A DNA stretch of 16,224 nt from Zoogloeaceae bacterium (GCA_031290955.1 JAISLJ010000109.1:1-16224), one strand, 5' to 3'. Counted from the first letter of the stretch, positions 6,099 through 13,459 are shown. Numbers and translations: made by a program. The notes: a model not told the origin generated them from the letters alone.

Positions 6099-6413
6099 AA
6101 ATGTAATTGTGACAGTTCCGTTACGTTACATGCAAGCACCTTAACCTTCTGTTTTCAAAGCATAAAGATGAATTCGTGATATGAATATGCGCGCCACGTG
6201 CCCAAGGGGATCCCATGCCCGCACCCACCGGGGAAAAAACCGGTATGCGGCGAGTGACAAGGCATTGCTCCGAATCATGTATTCGTGAATTTGTTCAGAC
6301 GAATTTGTTTTGTCACAAACGCTGCCGTCTGCATGGAGGCAGGATGAAACGAATGCAGCATTTCGCGCCCTGTTTTGCCGCGCTGCCGGGCCATCATGCA
6401 GCGCCGGTTATTT
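6099..6413. other. Geneless stretch between motD and the HhH-like gene
   Basis: No open frame here has convincing protein character. The segment nearest 6098 is AT-rich and probably holds the promoter of the HhH-like gene on the minus strand (TTGCAT and CACAAT with 18 bases between). A direct repeat GAATTTGTT occurs at 6287 and 6301 inside an ATTCGT...ACGAAT inverted repeat. ACCGG...CCGGT near 6226-6243 and CTGCC...GGCAG near 6322-6342 are weak hairpins. The latter contains GCCGTCTGCA, a possible decayed copy of the dispersed repeat. Confidence 0.4.
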
Positions 6414-7238
6414 TCAGTTCCCAGGCACCTGCTCCCCGCCAGTGGATCCCTCCACTTCCTTGGCATCCGACATCTGTTCCCCCACCTCAGTGGGCGCTTC
6501 CGGGATGGCGGAATCAATCTGGATCGTTACCCGGCGGTTGCGGGCGCGGCCTTCCGGAGTGGCGTTCGTCTCCACGGGACGCTGTTCGCCGTAGCCGATC
6601 GCGGTCAGGCGCTCGGCGCCCACGCCGTTGCGCGCAAAGAGACGCAGCACGGTCGTGGCGCGGACAGCGGAAAGTTCCCAGTTGGACGGAAATTGTGGCG
6701 TGTTGATCGGCACATCGTCGGTATGACCCTCGATGGTCACGGGAAACACGGTCTGGGCGATGACTCCGGCCACGGCGGCCAGCGCCTCCTCCGAGACCGG
6801 GGAGAGGCGGGCCTGACCCGGCGCGAACAACACGCTGTCGTTGATCTCCACCATGACGCCGCGGCTTGATTCCAGCACGCGCACCTTTCCTTCCTGCGCC
6901 AGCGGCGCCAGCGCCTCCATGATTTCTTTCGCCATGTTGCGCATGCGGCGGCGCTGCAAGGCCTTCTCGTCGGCATCCCGCACGCCCTTGTCCGGACGAG
7001 CCACCGGCACGGGAAGCGGCGGTGCGCCATCGGTGATGACCATGATCCGCCCGCCGCCCGTGTTGCGAAAGGCGCTGCTCAGGGAATCGGAAAGAATCCG
7101 GTATTTCCCCTCGTTGATCGAGGAGAGCGCGTACATGACCACGAAAAAGGCAAAGAGCAAGGTGATGAAATCCGCGTAGGACACCATCCAGCGTTCATGA
7201 TTTTCGTGCGCCTGCTGTCTTTTCCTGCGCCTGGCCAT
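6414..7238 (-). CDS. motD: Flagellar motor stator protein MotD (MotB family)
   Basis: This 274-residue protein anchors the flagellar stator to peptidoglycan and forms the proton channel with MotC. A basic cytoplasmic N-terminus (RRRKRQQ) precedes a single membrane helix at about 21-38 (ADFITLLFAFFVVMYAL), whose D23 is the expected proton-carrying Asp. A linker leads to an OmpA-like peptidoglycan-binding domain at about 135-243, with GHTDDVPI (171-178), NWELSAVRA (186-194) and RARNRRV (231-237). The HENHERWMVSYADF opening fits MotD rather than canonical MotB. The Glu/Gly-rich tail is likely flexible. The start has an AAGGGG ribosome site and follows motC by 18 bases, so fliA, motC and motD are probably cotranscribed. 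MotCD-type stators in Pseudomonas are linked to high-torque or swarming motility. Confidence 0.94.
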   Translation of the reverse strand: MARRRKRQQAHENHERWMVSYADFITLLFAFFVVMYALSSINEGKYRILSDSLSSAFRNTGGGRIMVITDGAPPLPVPVARPDKGVRDADEKALQRRRMRNMAKEIMEALAPLAQEGKVRVLESSRGVMVEINDSVLFAPGQARLSPVSEEALAAVAGVIAQTVFPVTIEGHTDDVPINTPQFPSNWELSAVRATTVLRLFARNGVGAERLTAIGYGEQRPVETNATPEGRARNRRVTIQIDSAIPEAPTEVGEQMSDAKEVEGSTGGEQVPGN

Positions 7239-7256
7239 GTGCTTCCCCTTTGGTTT

Positions 7257-8024
7257 TCAGTGTTGCGGGCGAATTTCGTCCGCCCCCGGCAGATAGCCTT
7301 CGAGGCGGCTTTCGACGATGCGGGGATTGTCGCCTGCGGCAATGCCCATGAGTCCATCGAGTAGCATTTCTCGGGCCGTGACCTGCCGCGCGATGCAGGC
7401 TTTCAGTTTGTTGGCGACCGGCAGGAAGACGAGGTTGGCCAGCCCCACGCCATAGATGGTCGCCACGAAGGCCACCGCGATGCCCGCGCCCAGCTTGGTA
7501 GGCTCGGAGAGCTGCTCCATGACGTGGATGAGGCCCAGCACCGCGCCCAGGATGCCGATGGTCGGCGCGTATCCGCCCGCCGCTTCCCAGATTTTCGCGC
7601 CCTCGTGCATTTCGTCCTCGTAGGCGCCGATTTCCACTTCCATCACCTCGCGCAGACGCTCGGCGTCGACGCCATCGACCAGGAGTTGCAGCCCCTTGCG
7701 GGTAAAAGGGTCGCGGATCTGGTTCAGGTAGTTTTCGAGCGCCAAAAGACCCTCGCGCCGGGAACGCTGGCTCCACTGCACCACCTGCCCGATGATCCGC
7801 TGGCAATCGACGGCGGGCGGGAAGAACACCCAGGCAAGCATCCGCACGCCGCGCCGAAAAACGGCGGCCGGGCTTTGCAGCATGGTTGCCCCCAGCGTGC
7901 CGCCCAGCACGATTACCATGGCCGTCGGCTGGATGAGCGAGGCGATTCGCCCGCCCTCCAGCACCTGCCCGCCCAGGATGGCGCCAATGCCGATGATGAG
8001 ACCGAAGATGCTGATCTTGTCCAC
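7257..8024 (-). CDS. motC: Flagellar motor stator protein MotC (MotA family)
   Basis: This 255-residue protein is the ion-channel partner of MotD in the inner membrane. It has the MotA pattern of four membrane helices: about 5-22, 33-50, 152-170 and 182-203. A large cytoplasmic loop between helices 2 and 3 carries conserved charges (SRREG at 88-92, ALENYL near 95-100) for contact with the rotor protein FliG. GGYAPTIGILG (150-160) and the Pro after helix 3 match the family. The start codon is GTG, directly abutting the fliA stop (TAAGTG), with an AGAAGG ribosome site eight bases upstream, so translation is probably coupled to fliA. Pairing with the downstream motD favours MotC over MotA. Confidence 0.94.
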   Translation of the reverse strand: MDKISIFGLIIGIGAILGGQVLEGGRIASLIQPTAMVIVLGGTLGATMLQSPAAVFRRGVRMLAWVFFPPAVDCQRIIGQVVQWSQRSRREGLLALENYLNQIRDPFTRKGLQLLVDGVDAERLREVMEVEIGAYEDEMHEGAKIWEAAGGYAPTIGILGAVLGLIHVMEQLSEPTKLGAGIAVAFVATIYGVGLANLVFLPVANKLKACIARQVTAREMLLDGLMGIAAGDNPRIVESRLEGYLPGADEIRPQH

Positions 8025-8810
8025 TTATGGAGCCTTCTGTTTCTTTTTCCGCCGTTTTTCCACAACGCTGTCTGCGCCAAAGAGGCGCGCGCGGATGCGG
8101 GCGACAGCCTGGCTGTGCAACTGGGAGACCCTGGATTCCGTCACGCCCAGTACCGCGCCGATTTCCTTCAGGTTGAGTTCCTCGTCGTAATAGAGCGCCA
8201 TGAGGAGCTTTTCCCGTTCTGGCAGGGCGGCGATGGCGGCGACGAGATTCTGGCGCAGATCCTTGTCTTCCAGAAGCGCCAGGGGATCGTCCGCGCTGCT
8301 TCCCAGATGCCGCTCCAGGAAATCTTCCCCATCCTCGCCCGTAAAATCCTCCAGGGAAAGAACCTGGTGACCGCGCGCTTCCTGCATCAGATGCTGGTAT
8401 TCGGCGAGCGTCATGCCCAGGTCTTCCGCCAGCTCGCCTTCGCTGGGCGCGCGACCGTTCTGCTGCTCCAGGCGTTGCAGGGCCATCTCCACCCGACGTA
8501 TCTCGCGGCGCGTCTGGCGGGGCAGCCAGTCGTTCTCCCGAAGGCCGTCAAGCATTGCCCCGCGGATGCGCTGCCCGGCATAGGTCTCGAACTGCGCCCC
8601 GAAGCCTTCCTCGTACCGCGTCAGCGCCTCCAAAAGCCCGATCATGCCGTTCTGGATCAGGTCTTCCAGTTGCACGTTGGCGGGCAAGCGCGCCATCAGG
8701 TGATGCGCAATGCGCTTTACCAGCGGCAGATAGCGCTGGACTGACTGCTCCCTGTCTTCCCTGTCGATCTGGCCGGTGGCGGTATACATGAGCGCGCGAA
8801 GTCCGAGCAT
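8025..8810 (-). CDS. fliA: Flagellar RNA polymerase sigma factor FliA (sigma-28)
   Basis: This 261-residue sigma factor directs transcription of late flagellar and chemotaxis genes and is normally held inactive by FlgM. Sigma region 2 spans about 26-100 (RYLPLVKRIAHHLMARLP, LEDLIQNGMIGLLEAL, FETYAGQRIRGAMLDGLR). Region 3 is about 103-150. Region 4, with its helix-turn-helix, is about 195-243 (PEREKLLMALYYDEELNL, then IGAVLGVTESRVSQLHSQ). The tail EKRRKKKQK is unusually basic. An internal ATG at 8789 (residue 8, MYTATGQ) is an alternative start; neither site has a good ribosome-binding sequence. It heads a fliA-motC-motD block. flhF and flhG, which usually precede fliA, are not present; a divergent lipoprotein operon lies there instead. 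Confidence 0.95.
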   Translation of the reverse strand: MLGLRALMYTATGQIDREDREQSVQRYLPLVKRIAHHLMARLPANVQLEDLIQNGMIGLLEALTRYEEGFGAQFETYAGQRIRGAMLDGLRENDWLPRQTRREIRRVEMALQRLEQQNGRAPSEGELAEDLGMTLAEYQHLMQEARGHQVLSLEDFTGEDGEDFLERHLGSSADDPLALLEDKDLRQNLVAAIAALPEREKLLMALYYDEELNLKEIGAVLGVTESRVSQLHSQAVARIRARLFGADSVVEKRRKKKQKAP

Positions 8811-8870
8811 TGCAAATGCCCGGAAGTGTAGCAGATGACAGGGTTCAGGGGACAGAAGACGGAGAAGAGA

Positions 8871-8886
8871 CCGCGCAAGGGCGCGG
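8871..8886. repeat. Perfect GC hairpin in the fliA/lipoprotein intergenic region
   Basis: CCGCGC-AAGG-GCGCGG is a perfect 6-bp stem with a 4-base loop. It lies in the divergent gap between fliA and the lipoprotein operon. No T-run follows on either strand, so a simple terminator is unlikely. It is flanked by two similar GACAGG(G)TTCAGG stretches (about 8836 and 8918), suggesting a small duplication. Confidence 0.4.
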
Positions 8887-8952
8887 GACGGGCGGGGTTC
8901 CGGGGAATGAGCCGTCCGACAGGTTCAGGCGTCTGTCTTCCTCGGAGAGAGA

Positions 8953-8971
8953 AAATTGCCGTCCGCAGGAC
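8953..8971 (-). repeat. Full-length copy of the dispersed repeat upstream of the lipoprotein operon
   Basis: AAATTGCCGTCCGCAGGAC matches the copy at 1469-1487 over all 19 bases. The purine-rich GAGAGA just before it also recurs before the 1469 copy (CAGAGAGA), so the conserved unit may extend beyond 19 bases. It lies about 90 bases upstream of the first gene of the plus-strand lipoprotein operon. Confidence 0.75.
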
Positions 8972-8982
8972 CCCATGTGTGC

Positions 8983-9019
8983 GATTTTGTAACAAATGTA
9001 AATCAGGATGAGTAATAAT
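8983..9019 (+). promoter_or_regulatory. Candidate promoter and operator of the lipoprotein operon
   Basis: AT-rich DNA contains AATAAT at 9014-9019 as a likely -10, but no good -35 sits 16-18 bases upstream, which suggests activator dependence. In that position is TTTGT-A-ACAAA (8986-8996), a perfect palindrome nested in GATTT...AAATC (8983-9004), which looks like a regulator site. The leader would be about 40 bases. Confidence 0.35.
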
Positions 9020-9063
9020 AGAAAGGTTGTACACTTCCCTCCACCTTCATGAGGCTTTCTACC

Positions 9064-10632
9064 ATGCAAATCCAGAGTCGTTCGATCCAGATTCGTCGTT
9101 TCCTCCCTTCCTCCCTGGCCGCCGCGCTGCTCTTGGCCGGTTGCGCCGGAAACCCATTGCGCAGCTACGATAGCGAGATGCAGGGCACCTTGTCGCTGGT
9201 CCGTTCCGGGCAGGTCGACGCCGCCCTTACGCAACTGGAGCAAAACAATGGCTCCCTCTTTTCCTCCTCCGGGGACGCGCCCAAGGATAAGGATGGCAAT
9301 CCCAAGGAGACGACCGTGCTCGACTCCACTTCCGGAAAGGACATCCTCTATTTCTTCGAAAAGGGCGAGTTGCTCAAATTGCAACAAAGCTACGAGAAGA
9401 GCCGCGATAGCTGGCTCGCCGCCGACGAGATCGTGCGTGTCTGGGAGGATGAATACCGGACCAATCCCACCAAGGTTGTCGGCGAGATCGGTGCCTTCCT
9501 CATCAGCGACCGGACGCGCCGCTATGATGGGCAGGATTACGAGAAGGTCTTCCTCTCGACCAAGCTGATGCTGAACCATGTCCTGCTCGGCAATGCCGAC
9601 CACGCCCGCATTGAGATGAAGAAGACCTTCGAGCGCGAAAAACTGATCGAGAGCTTCCGGGAAAAGGAATACGACAAGATCCGGGAAGCACAGGAGAAAC
9701 AGGGCGACAAGACCACGACGAAGGATCTGCAAAGCAACGGCTACCCGCTCGAAGAACTGGACAGCCCGGAAGTGCGCTCGCTCAAGAACGGCTACCAGAA
9801 CGCCTTCGCGCATTATCTCGCTGGCTATTTCTTCGAGCAGAACGGCGAATACTCACTTGCCGAACCGGGCTATCGCAACGCGCTCGCCCTGCAACCGGGC
9901 AGCAAGCTCATCCGCGAGAAAGTTGGCAGCGTCGGGCGAGCGAAGCCGGGTCCGAATGAATCGGATGTGCTTTTCGTGTTGGAAAGCGGTTTTGCGCCTG
10001 CCTGGAAATCCGTCACCGTGCCCTTGCCGGTGCGCCTGAACCAGCGCTATGTGGCGACGCCGCTTTCCTTCCCCGTCATCAAGACGGAAAGCCGTGGCTA
10101 TGTTCCGGCGACACTCACGGCTGGCGGCAAGACGCTGCCGGTGGAGACCCTCGTCAATGTCGACGCCATGGCGCGCCGCCTCCTGAAAGATCAACTGCCG
10201 GGCATCATCGGGCGCACCGTGGTGCGCGCCATCGCCAAATCCGCCCTGCAATACCAGGCGCAGAAGAGTGGCGGAGCCGTGGCGGGCCTGGTGGTCGGCG
10301 TGCTTTCCGTCGCCACGGAACAGGCGGATGAACGCGCTTGGCGCACCCTGCCGGAACGTCTCGCCATCGCCCGCGCCATCCTGCCGCGCGGCGAGCAGAA
10401 CGTGGAATTCCAGACCGGCAGCGGCCTTTATCGCGGCAAGATCCAGATCGATGGCAAGATGACCATCATCCCCATCCGTTTGGTAGACGGACGAGTCTAT
10501 CTTGGCGGACAATCGCACACGTTTGCTGCGGCAGGTGAAGTCGGCGCGCCCACAAACGCGACGACCACCACCGCGCCCAAAAGCAGTGCGCCGAAGAGCA
10601 CCCGACCCCGCAAACCCGCAACCCGGCGCTAA
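9064..10632 (+). CDS. COG3014-like outer-membrane lipoprotein
   Basis: This 522-residue lipoprotein resembles the uncharacterised COG3014 group often found beside YcfL and LpoB genes. The ATG at 9064 is preferred over one at 9049 because ATGAGG at 9049-9054 is the ribosome site nine bases before it. The signal peptide ends in the lipobox LLLAGC, with lipidated C27; Ala at +2 predicts outer-membrane sorting. Residues 95-190 (FFEKGELLKLQQSYEKSRDS, then TKLMLNHVLLGNADHARIEM) and 245-282 (AFAHYLAGYFFEQNGEYSLA) read like helical TPR-type repeats. A charged, coiled-coil-prone stretch is at about 185-220. The C-terminus (about 495-522) is a low-complexity Thr/Ala/Pro/Lys/Arg tail that could contact peptidoglycan or polyanions. 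It is first of five exported proteins on this strand. Molecular function is unknown. Confidence 0.8.
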   Translation: MQIQSRSIQIRRFLPSSLAAALLLAGCAGNPLRSYDSEMQGTLSLVRSGQVDAALTQLEQNNGSLFSSSGDAPKDKDGNPKETTVLDSTSGKDILYFFEKGELLKLQQSYEKSRDSWLAADEIVRVWEDEYRTNPTKVVGEIGAFLISDRTRRYDGQDYEKVFLSTKLMLNHVLLGNADHARIEMKKTFEREKLIESFREKEYDKIREAQEKQGDKTTTKDLQSNGYPLEELDSPEVRSLKNGYQNAFAHYLAGYFFEQNGEYSLAEPGYRNALALQPGSKLIREKVGSVGRAKPGPNESDVLFVLESGFAPAWKSVTVPLPVRLNQRYVATPLSFPVIKTESRGYVPATLTAGGKTLPVETLVNVDAMARRLLKDQLPGIIGRTVVRAIAKSALQYQAQKSGGAVAGLVVGVLSVATEQADERAWRTLPERLAIARAILPRGEQNVEFQTGSGLYRGKIQIDGKMTIIPIRLVDGRVYLGGQSHTFAAAGEVGAPTNATTTTAPKSSAPKSTRPRKPATRR

Positions 10633-10677
10633 CCCTGTAGAATCCACCCACTTTTTTCCCGGCAAAGGAGCCATACC

Positions 10678-11103
10678 ATGCAGAAGACCATCCTGACCAT
10701 TCTCCTGGGCGCGACCCTCATGAGTGTGCCGCTCGCCCTCCCCGCAGTGGAAGGCGGCAGCATCGCCAGCAAGGTTGAATCCCTGGGGGAGATGACCTAC
10801 CTCAAGTTCACCGATATGCGCGCCGTGCGCCGTGACGGCCTGCTGCGTGTCCAGGTGTCGATCTTCAACGAGAACAGCGCCAATGAGCAGTTATACTACC
10901 GCTTCCGCTGGCTGGATGAAGATGGCTTCACCGTCTGGGAAGAGGAACCCTGGAAACCGGAGATCGTCTATGGCAGACAGAGCAAGGTTCTCTCCGTGAC
11001 CGCGCCCACCCTGAAGGCGCAGGATTTCCGTATCGAAGTGCAAAGCCCGAACAACAGCACGACGCTTGTTCCCAACCCGCCCGGCAGCGTGGCGAACCAG
11101 TAA
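10678..11103 (+). CDS. YcfL/DUF1425 family exported protein
   Basis: This 141-residue protein has a signal peptide ending near residue 23 (VPLALPA) and a compact domain typical of YcfL (DUF1425): FTDMRAVRRDGLLRVQVSIF, then LYYRFRWLDEDGFTVWEEEP and a VLSVTAPTLKAQDFRIEV strand region. YcfL is encoded next to LpoB in Enterobacteria as well, and its function is not established. Enterobacterial YcfL is a lipoprotein. Here the mature protein has no cysteine at all, so it should be a soluble periplasmic protein or depend on its partners for anchoring. It lies 45 bases after the COG3014-like gene, with an AAAGGAG ribosome site. Confidence 0.82.
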   Translation: MQKTILTILLGATLMSVPLALPAVEGGSIASKVESLGEMTYLKFTDMRAVRRDGLLRVQVSIFNENSANEQLYYRFRWLDEDGFTVWEEEPWKPEIVYGRQSKVLSVTAPTLKAQDFRIEVQSPNNSTTLVPNPPGSVANQ

Positions 11104-11133
11104 GCCTTTTCTAACCTCTTTTTTGGAGTTTTC

Positions 11134-11745
11134 ATGAAACACACGACGATCAAGCCGCTTTTGCTTTCCGCGCTTCTCGCGCTCACTTTTTCCGCCTGCC
11201 AGACCAATTCCCCCACGGTGGGCGGCGGCGGCAACATCAGCTATGGCGATGCCAAGGCCGTGGAGACGGTCACGACCGACCTGGGTTCCACCGACATCCA
11301 GATGACTTCGGAAAAGATGACCCGTTCCCTCCTGCAACATCCGCTTGTGCAAAACATCATTCGCAAGCGCGAGCTCCTGATGGCCTCGCCGGTACAGAAC
11401 AAGACGAGCGAGTACTTCGACACCAGCCTCATCACCGATACCGTCCTTGCCCAGTTGCAGAAGAACGGCGTTCGCTATGTGATCGCGGGCGCGAACATGC
11501 AAAACCAGGTGGATGAACTGCGGCGGCAGAACCAGAGCGGCCTCTACCGGTCGGACAAAACCGCGAAGATCGGCAGGATGCAGGGCGCGAAGTACCGGCT
11601 GGACGGCAGCGTTTCCTCCATCACCAAGCGCAATTCCAGCACCAAGGATGTGTATTACAAGATCAACCTGCAACTCATCGAAATCGAGAGCGGCATCGTG
11701 GAATGGTCGGATGAGCAGGAAATCCGCAAGACCGCCCGCCGCTGA
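11134..11745 (+). CDS. lpoB: Penicillin-binding protein activator LpoB (lipoprotein)
   Basis: In E. coli, LpoB is an outer-membrane lipoprotein that reaches across the periplasm to stimulate the peptidoglycan synthase PBP1b. This 203-residue protein has a lipoprotein signal (LALTFSAC, C22), a short Gly-rich linker (GGGGN) and then the LpoB domain: TSEKMTRSLLQHP, VQNKTSEYFDTSLITDTVLA, GVRYVIAG, GAKYRLDGSVSSITKR and YYKINLQLIEIESGIVEWSD. The disordered linker is shorter than in E. coli LpoB. Gap to the upstream gene is 30 bases with a TTGGAG ribosome site; gap downstream is 15 bases. The order COG3014-YcfL-LpoB is seen in other Proteobacteria. I infer the PBP1b link from the family; partner binding is not visible here. 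Confidence 0.88.
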   Translation: MKHTTIKPLLLSALLALTFSACQTNSPTVGGGGNISYGDAKAVETVTTDLGSTDIQMTSEKMTRSLLQHPLVQNIIRKRELLMASPVQNKTSEYFDTSLITDTVLAQLQKNGVRYVIAGANMQNQVDELRRQNQSGLYRSDKTAKIGRMQGAKYRLDGSVSSITKRNSSTKDVYYKINLQLIEIESGIVEWSDEQEIRKTARR

Positions 11746-11760
11746 CCCAGGAGTTCCATC

Positions 11761-12618
11761 ATGACAAAACTTTTCCAGACCTTCCTCGCCGGGCTTCTCC
11801 TGGCGGTGGGCGTGGCCGTGCCATCGGCGCGGGCCGCAGGGCCGCTCAAGGTGGCCGTGACCGACCTCGCCTATGAGGAACGGGTGCGCGAATATTTCCG
11901 CAACATCCGGGCCACTTCCCAATCCTCGCTCAAGGCGCGCTCGCGGGAATCCGAACGGGAATCCGAGCACAGCGGCCCCTGGCATGACGATTACCGCTAC
12001 AACCGCCGTTCCAGCGGTTCCCTGGAGGCCAAATCCTCATCCAGCTACTCCTATTCCGAAGGCACCTACTCCTACATCGACCGCGGCGAATTGCGCAAGT
12101 TCACCGCCGACATCAAGGGGGAAATGCTGAAATCCGGCTACTTCAACGTAACGCAGGCCAAGCTCGCCAAGGATACGGATCGCATCTACGACATCATCGC
12201 CCGGATCAAGAAAGGGCAGTTTCCCAATGCGAAGTACGTCCTGTTCGGCAGCGTGAGCAACATTGAGTTCCGTCAGGAGGAAAATCCCATCGACAACACG
12301 GACACGGTCTCCCACACCCTGAGCCTTGAACTGGTGGCGGATTTCAGCCTCATCAACACCAAGACCTACGAGGTGAAGTCGGCGTTTTCCGCGATGGGCG
12401 TGGGCCAGGACGTGAAGCTCCTCTCTTCGGCGGGCGGCCGCGTGGTGCTGAACCGCGGCAAGGTGATCTCTGAAGTCTCCAAGACCTTGGGTGAGGATGT
12501 GATCCGCCAACTGGAAGAACAACTTGCCGCGCTGGACGACAACTACGTCCCGGTAGCGAACGAAACCGTGGTCGAACGCGAGGAACACCGGAAGGAAGAA
12601 GTCTTCATCTTCCGCTAA
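11761..12618 (+). CDS. CsgG/LpoB-like periplasmic protein with Ser/Tyr-rich insert
   Basis: This 285-residue exported protein has a signal peptide cleaved near residue 25 (PSARA-A) and no lipobox. The mature part begins KVAVTDLAYEERVREYF, like the first strand and helix of the CsgG/LpoB-type fold. Later parts fit the same fold: ELRKFTADIKGEMLKSGYFNV, then NAKYVLFGSVSNIEFRQEE and LSLELVADFSLINTKTYEV. Between them, residues about 50-103 form a low-complexity insert rich in Ser, Arg, Glu and Tyr (SSSSYSYSEGTYSY), probably an exposed loop. The C-terminus is charged. Its ribosome site (CAGGAG) is in the 15-base gap after lpoB, so the two are surely cotranscribed. I infer a role alongside LpoB; the specific function is unknown. 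Confidence 0.75.
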   Translation: MTKLFQTFLAGLLLAVGVAVPSARAAGPLKVAVTDLAYEERVREYFRNIRATSQSSLKARSRESERESEHSGPWHDDYRYNRRSSGSLEAKSSSSYSYSEGTYSYIDRGELRKFTADIKGEMLKSGYFNVTQAKLAKDTDRIYDIIARIKKGQFPNAKYVLFGSVSNIEFRQEENPIDNTDTVSHTLSLELVADFSLINTKTYEVKSAFSAMGVGQDVKLLSSAGGRVVLNRGKVISEVSKTLGEDVIRQLEEQLAALDDNYVPVANETVVEREEHRKEEVFIFR

Positions 12619-12634
12619 GCGTCCTTTCAGGTAT

Positions 12635-12685
12635 TGCGGACGGCAATTGTCCTGCGGACGGCATTCTTTCGGGGATGCCGTCCGC
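12635..12685 (+). repeat. Three copies of the dispersed repeat, two forming an 11-bp hairpin
   Basis: TGCGGACGGCAATT (12635-12648) is followed directly by GTCCTGCGGACGGCAT (12649-12664). GCGGACGGCAT (12654-12664) then pairs perfectly with ATGCCGTCCGC (12675-12685) across the loop TCTTTCGGGG. So there are two copies in tandem and one inverted. The hairpin lies 30 bases before the next start codon, between the CsgG-like gene and the small secreted protein. It could attenuate transcription or protect mRNA ends. No T-run follows, so it is not a standard terminator. Confidence 0.75.
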
Positions 12686-12714
12686 GCCTTCATTTTCCAC
12701 TGGGTAAAACCATC

Positions 12715-13161
12715 ATGAAATTTCCTGCCCGTTTCTCCCTTCTGCTGTTGTTGTTCTGTGCGCCGCTCGTCCATGCCTGGGATCGCCCGGAGATGGCTCG
12801 CTACGGTGCTGCCTATGCCGGGCCTGAACTCCTGCGGGTCTATGTCGCCCACACCAAGGCGGACGATTACGCAGTAATCAAGATTCACGGCATCAATCAT
12901 CCGCTTGACCAGCACATCTACTGGGCGAAAGTCCGCTACCAAGAAGGCTATCCGGAGCGGATCTACTACGCTGCCAAGGAGAAGGAAGGCGAGCGCGTGG
13001 TGTTCTTCGTCAATGGCGCTTCTGCCACTCTCAAGCTCCCCAACTATCATGGTCAGGCGCTGGCGGAACTCCGTCTCTCCTACGACGGGGACGAATCCAC
13101 CCGCACCGCTCCCGAACATTTGCTGACCGACTACGCCCGCCAGATCGGCGCCATCCAATAG
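12715..13161 (+). CDS. Small secreted protein of unknown function
   Basis: I do not recognise this 148-residue protein. The ATG at 12715 is chosen because a hydrophobic signal peptide starts there (FSLLLLLFCAPLVHA, cleavage near residue 21). The same frame is open back to 12634, but that part is just the repeat hairpin. The mature protein of about 127 residues has alternating strand-like segments (LLRVYVAHTKADDYAVIKI, then VVFFVNGASATLKLPNYHG) and no cysteine, so it is probably a small beta-rich periplasmic protein. The upstream gap of 96 bases, with weak ribosome signal, makes cotranscription with the CsgG-like gene likely but not certain. In the same frame beyond the TAG, coding-like sequence continues. 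Confidence 0.65.
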   Translation: MKFPARFSLLLLLFCAPLVHAWDRPEMARYGAAYAGPELLRVYVAHTKADDYAVIKIHGINHPLDQHIYWAKVRYQEGYPERIYYAAKEKEGERVVFFVNGASATLKLPNYHGQALAELRLSYDGDESTRTAPEHLLTDYARQIGAIQ

Positions 13162-13179
13162 AAGAAGGGAAAATTCTTT

Positions 13180-13197
13180 GTCCTGGCGGACGGCAAT
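13180..13197 (+). repeat. Dispersed repeat copy with one inserted base
   Basis: GTCCTGGCGGACGGCAAT matches the consensus GTCCTGCGGACGGCAAT except for one extra G in the palindrome centre. It lies 18 bases after the stop of the small secreted protein. Confidence 0.65.
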
Positions 13198-13371
13198 GAA
13201 AAACCCTTTCCACCTGCACAACACTGGATTGCTTCCCGCTATGCCTGTGGCTCGCAGCGTTTTCCTTGCGAAATTACCTTGGACACCGATGCCACAGGCT
13301 ACAACTGGTTCATCGACGACACATATGAACTTTTGTCCTGAAGCTTGCCGAGCAAACGTTCCTGCAAGGCC

Positions 13372-13443
13372 ACGAAGGCTTCGGGCATTTGCTCCATGAG
13401 GAATTCGTGCAGAGAATCCCCGAGAAAGAAGCCTTCGTTTTTT
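13372..13443 (+). terminator. Candidate long-loop terminator between the lipoprotein operon and relA
   Basis: ACGAAGGCTTC (13372-13382) pairs perfectly over 11 bases with GAAGCCTTCGT (13428-13438), which is followed by a run of T to 13443. The loop of about 45 bases is long for an intrinsic terminator, so this is tentative. It lies where plus-strand transcription of the envelope operon would need to end before meeting convergent relA. Confidence 0.3.
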
Positions 13444-13459
13444 CTCGCAGCCGGGCCCG

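Noticed and set aside
8838..8870. Short purine-rich stretch as a riboswitch or RNA gene
   Set aside because: No paired structure beyond the small hairpin at 8871 and no recognisable RNA family features.
9049..9063. Start of the COG3014-like lipoprotein at 9049
   Set aside because: The ATGAGG there works better as the ribosome site for the ATG at 9064, which also gives a more usual signal peptide length.
12634..12714. Upstream extension of the small secreted protein from 12634
   Set aside because: This part is the repeat hairpin, and a proper signal peptide begins at 12715.
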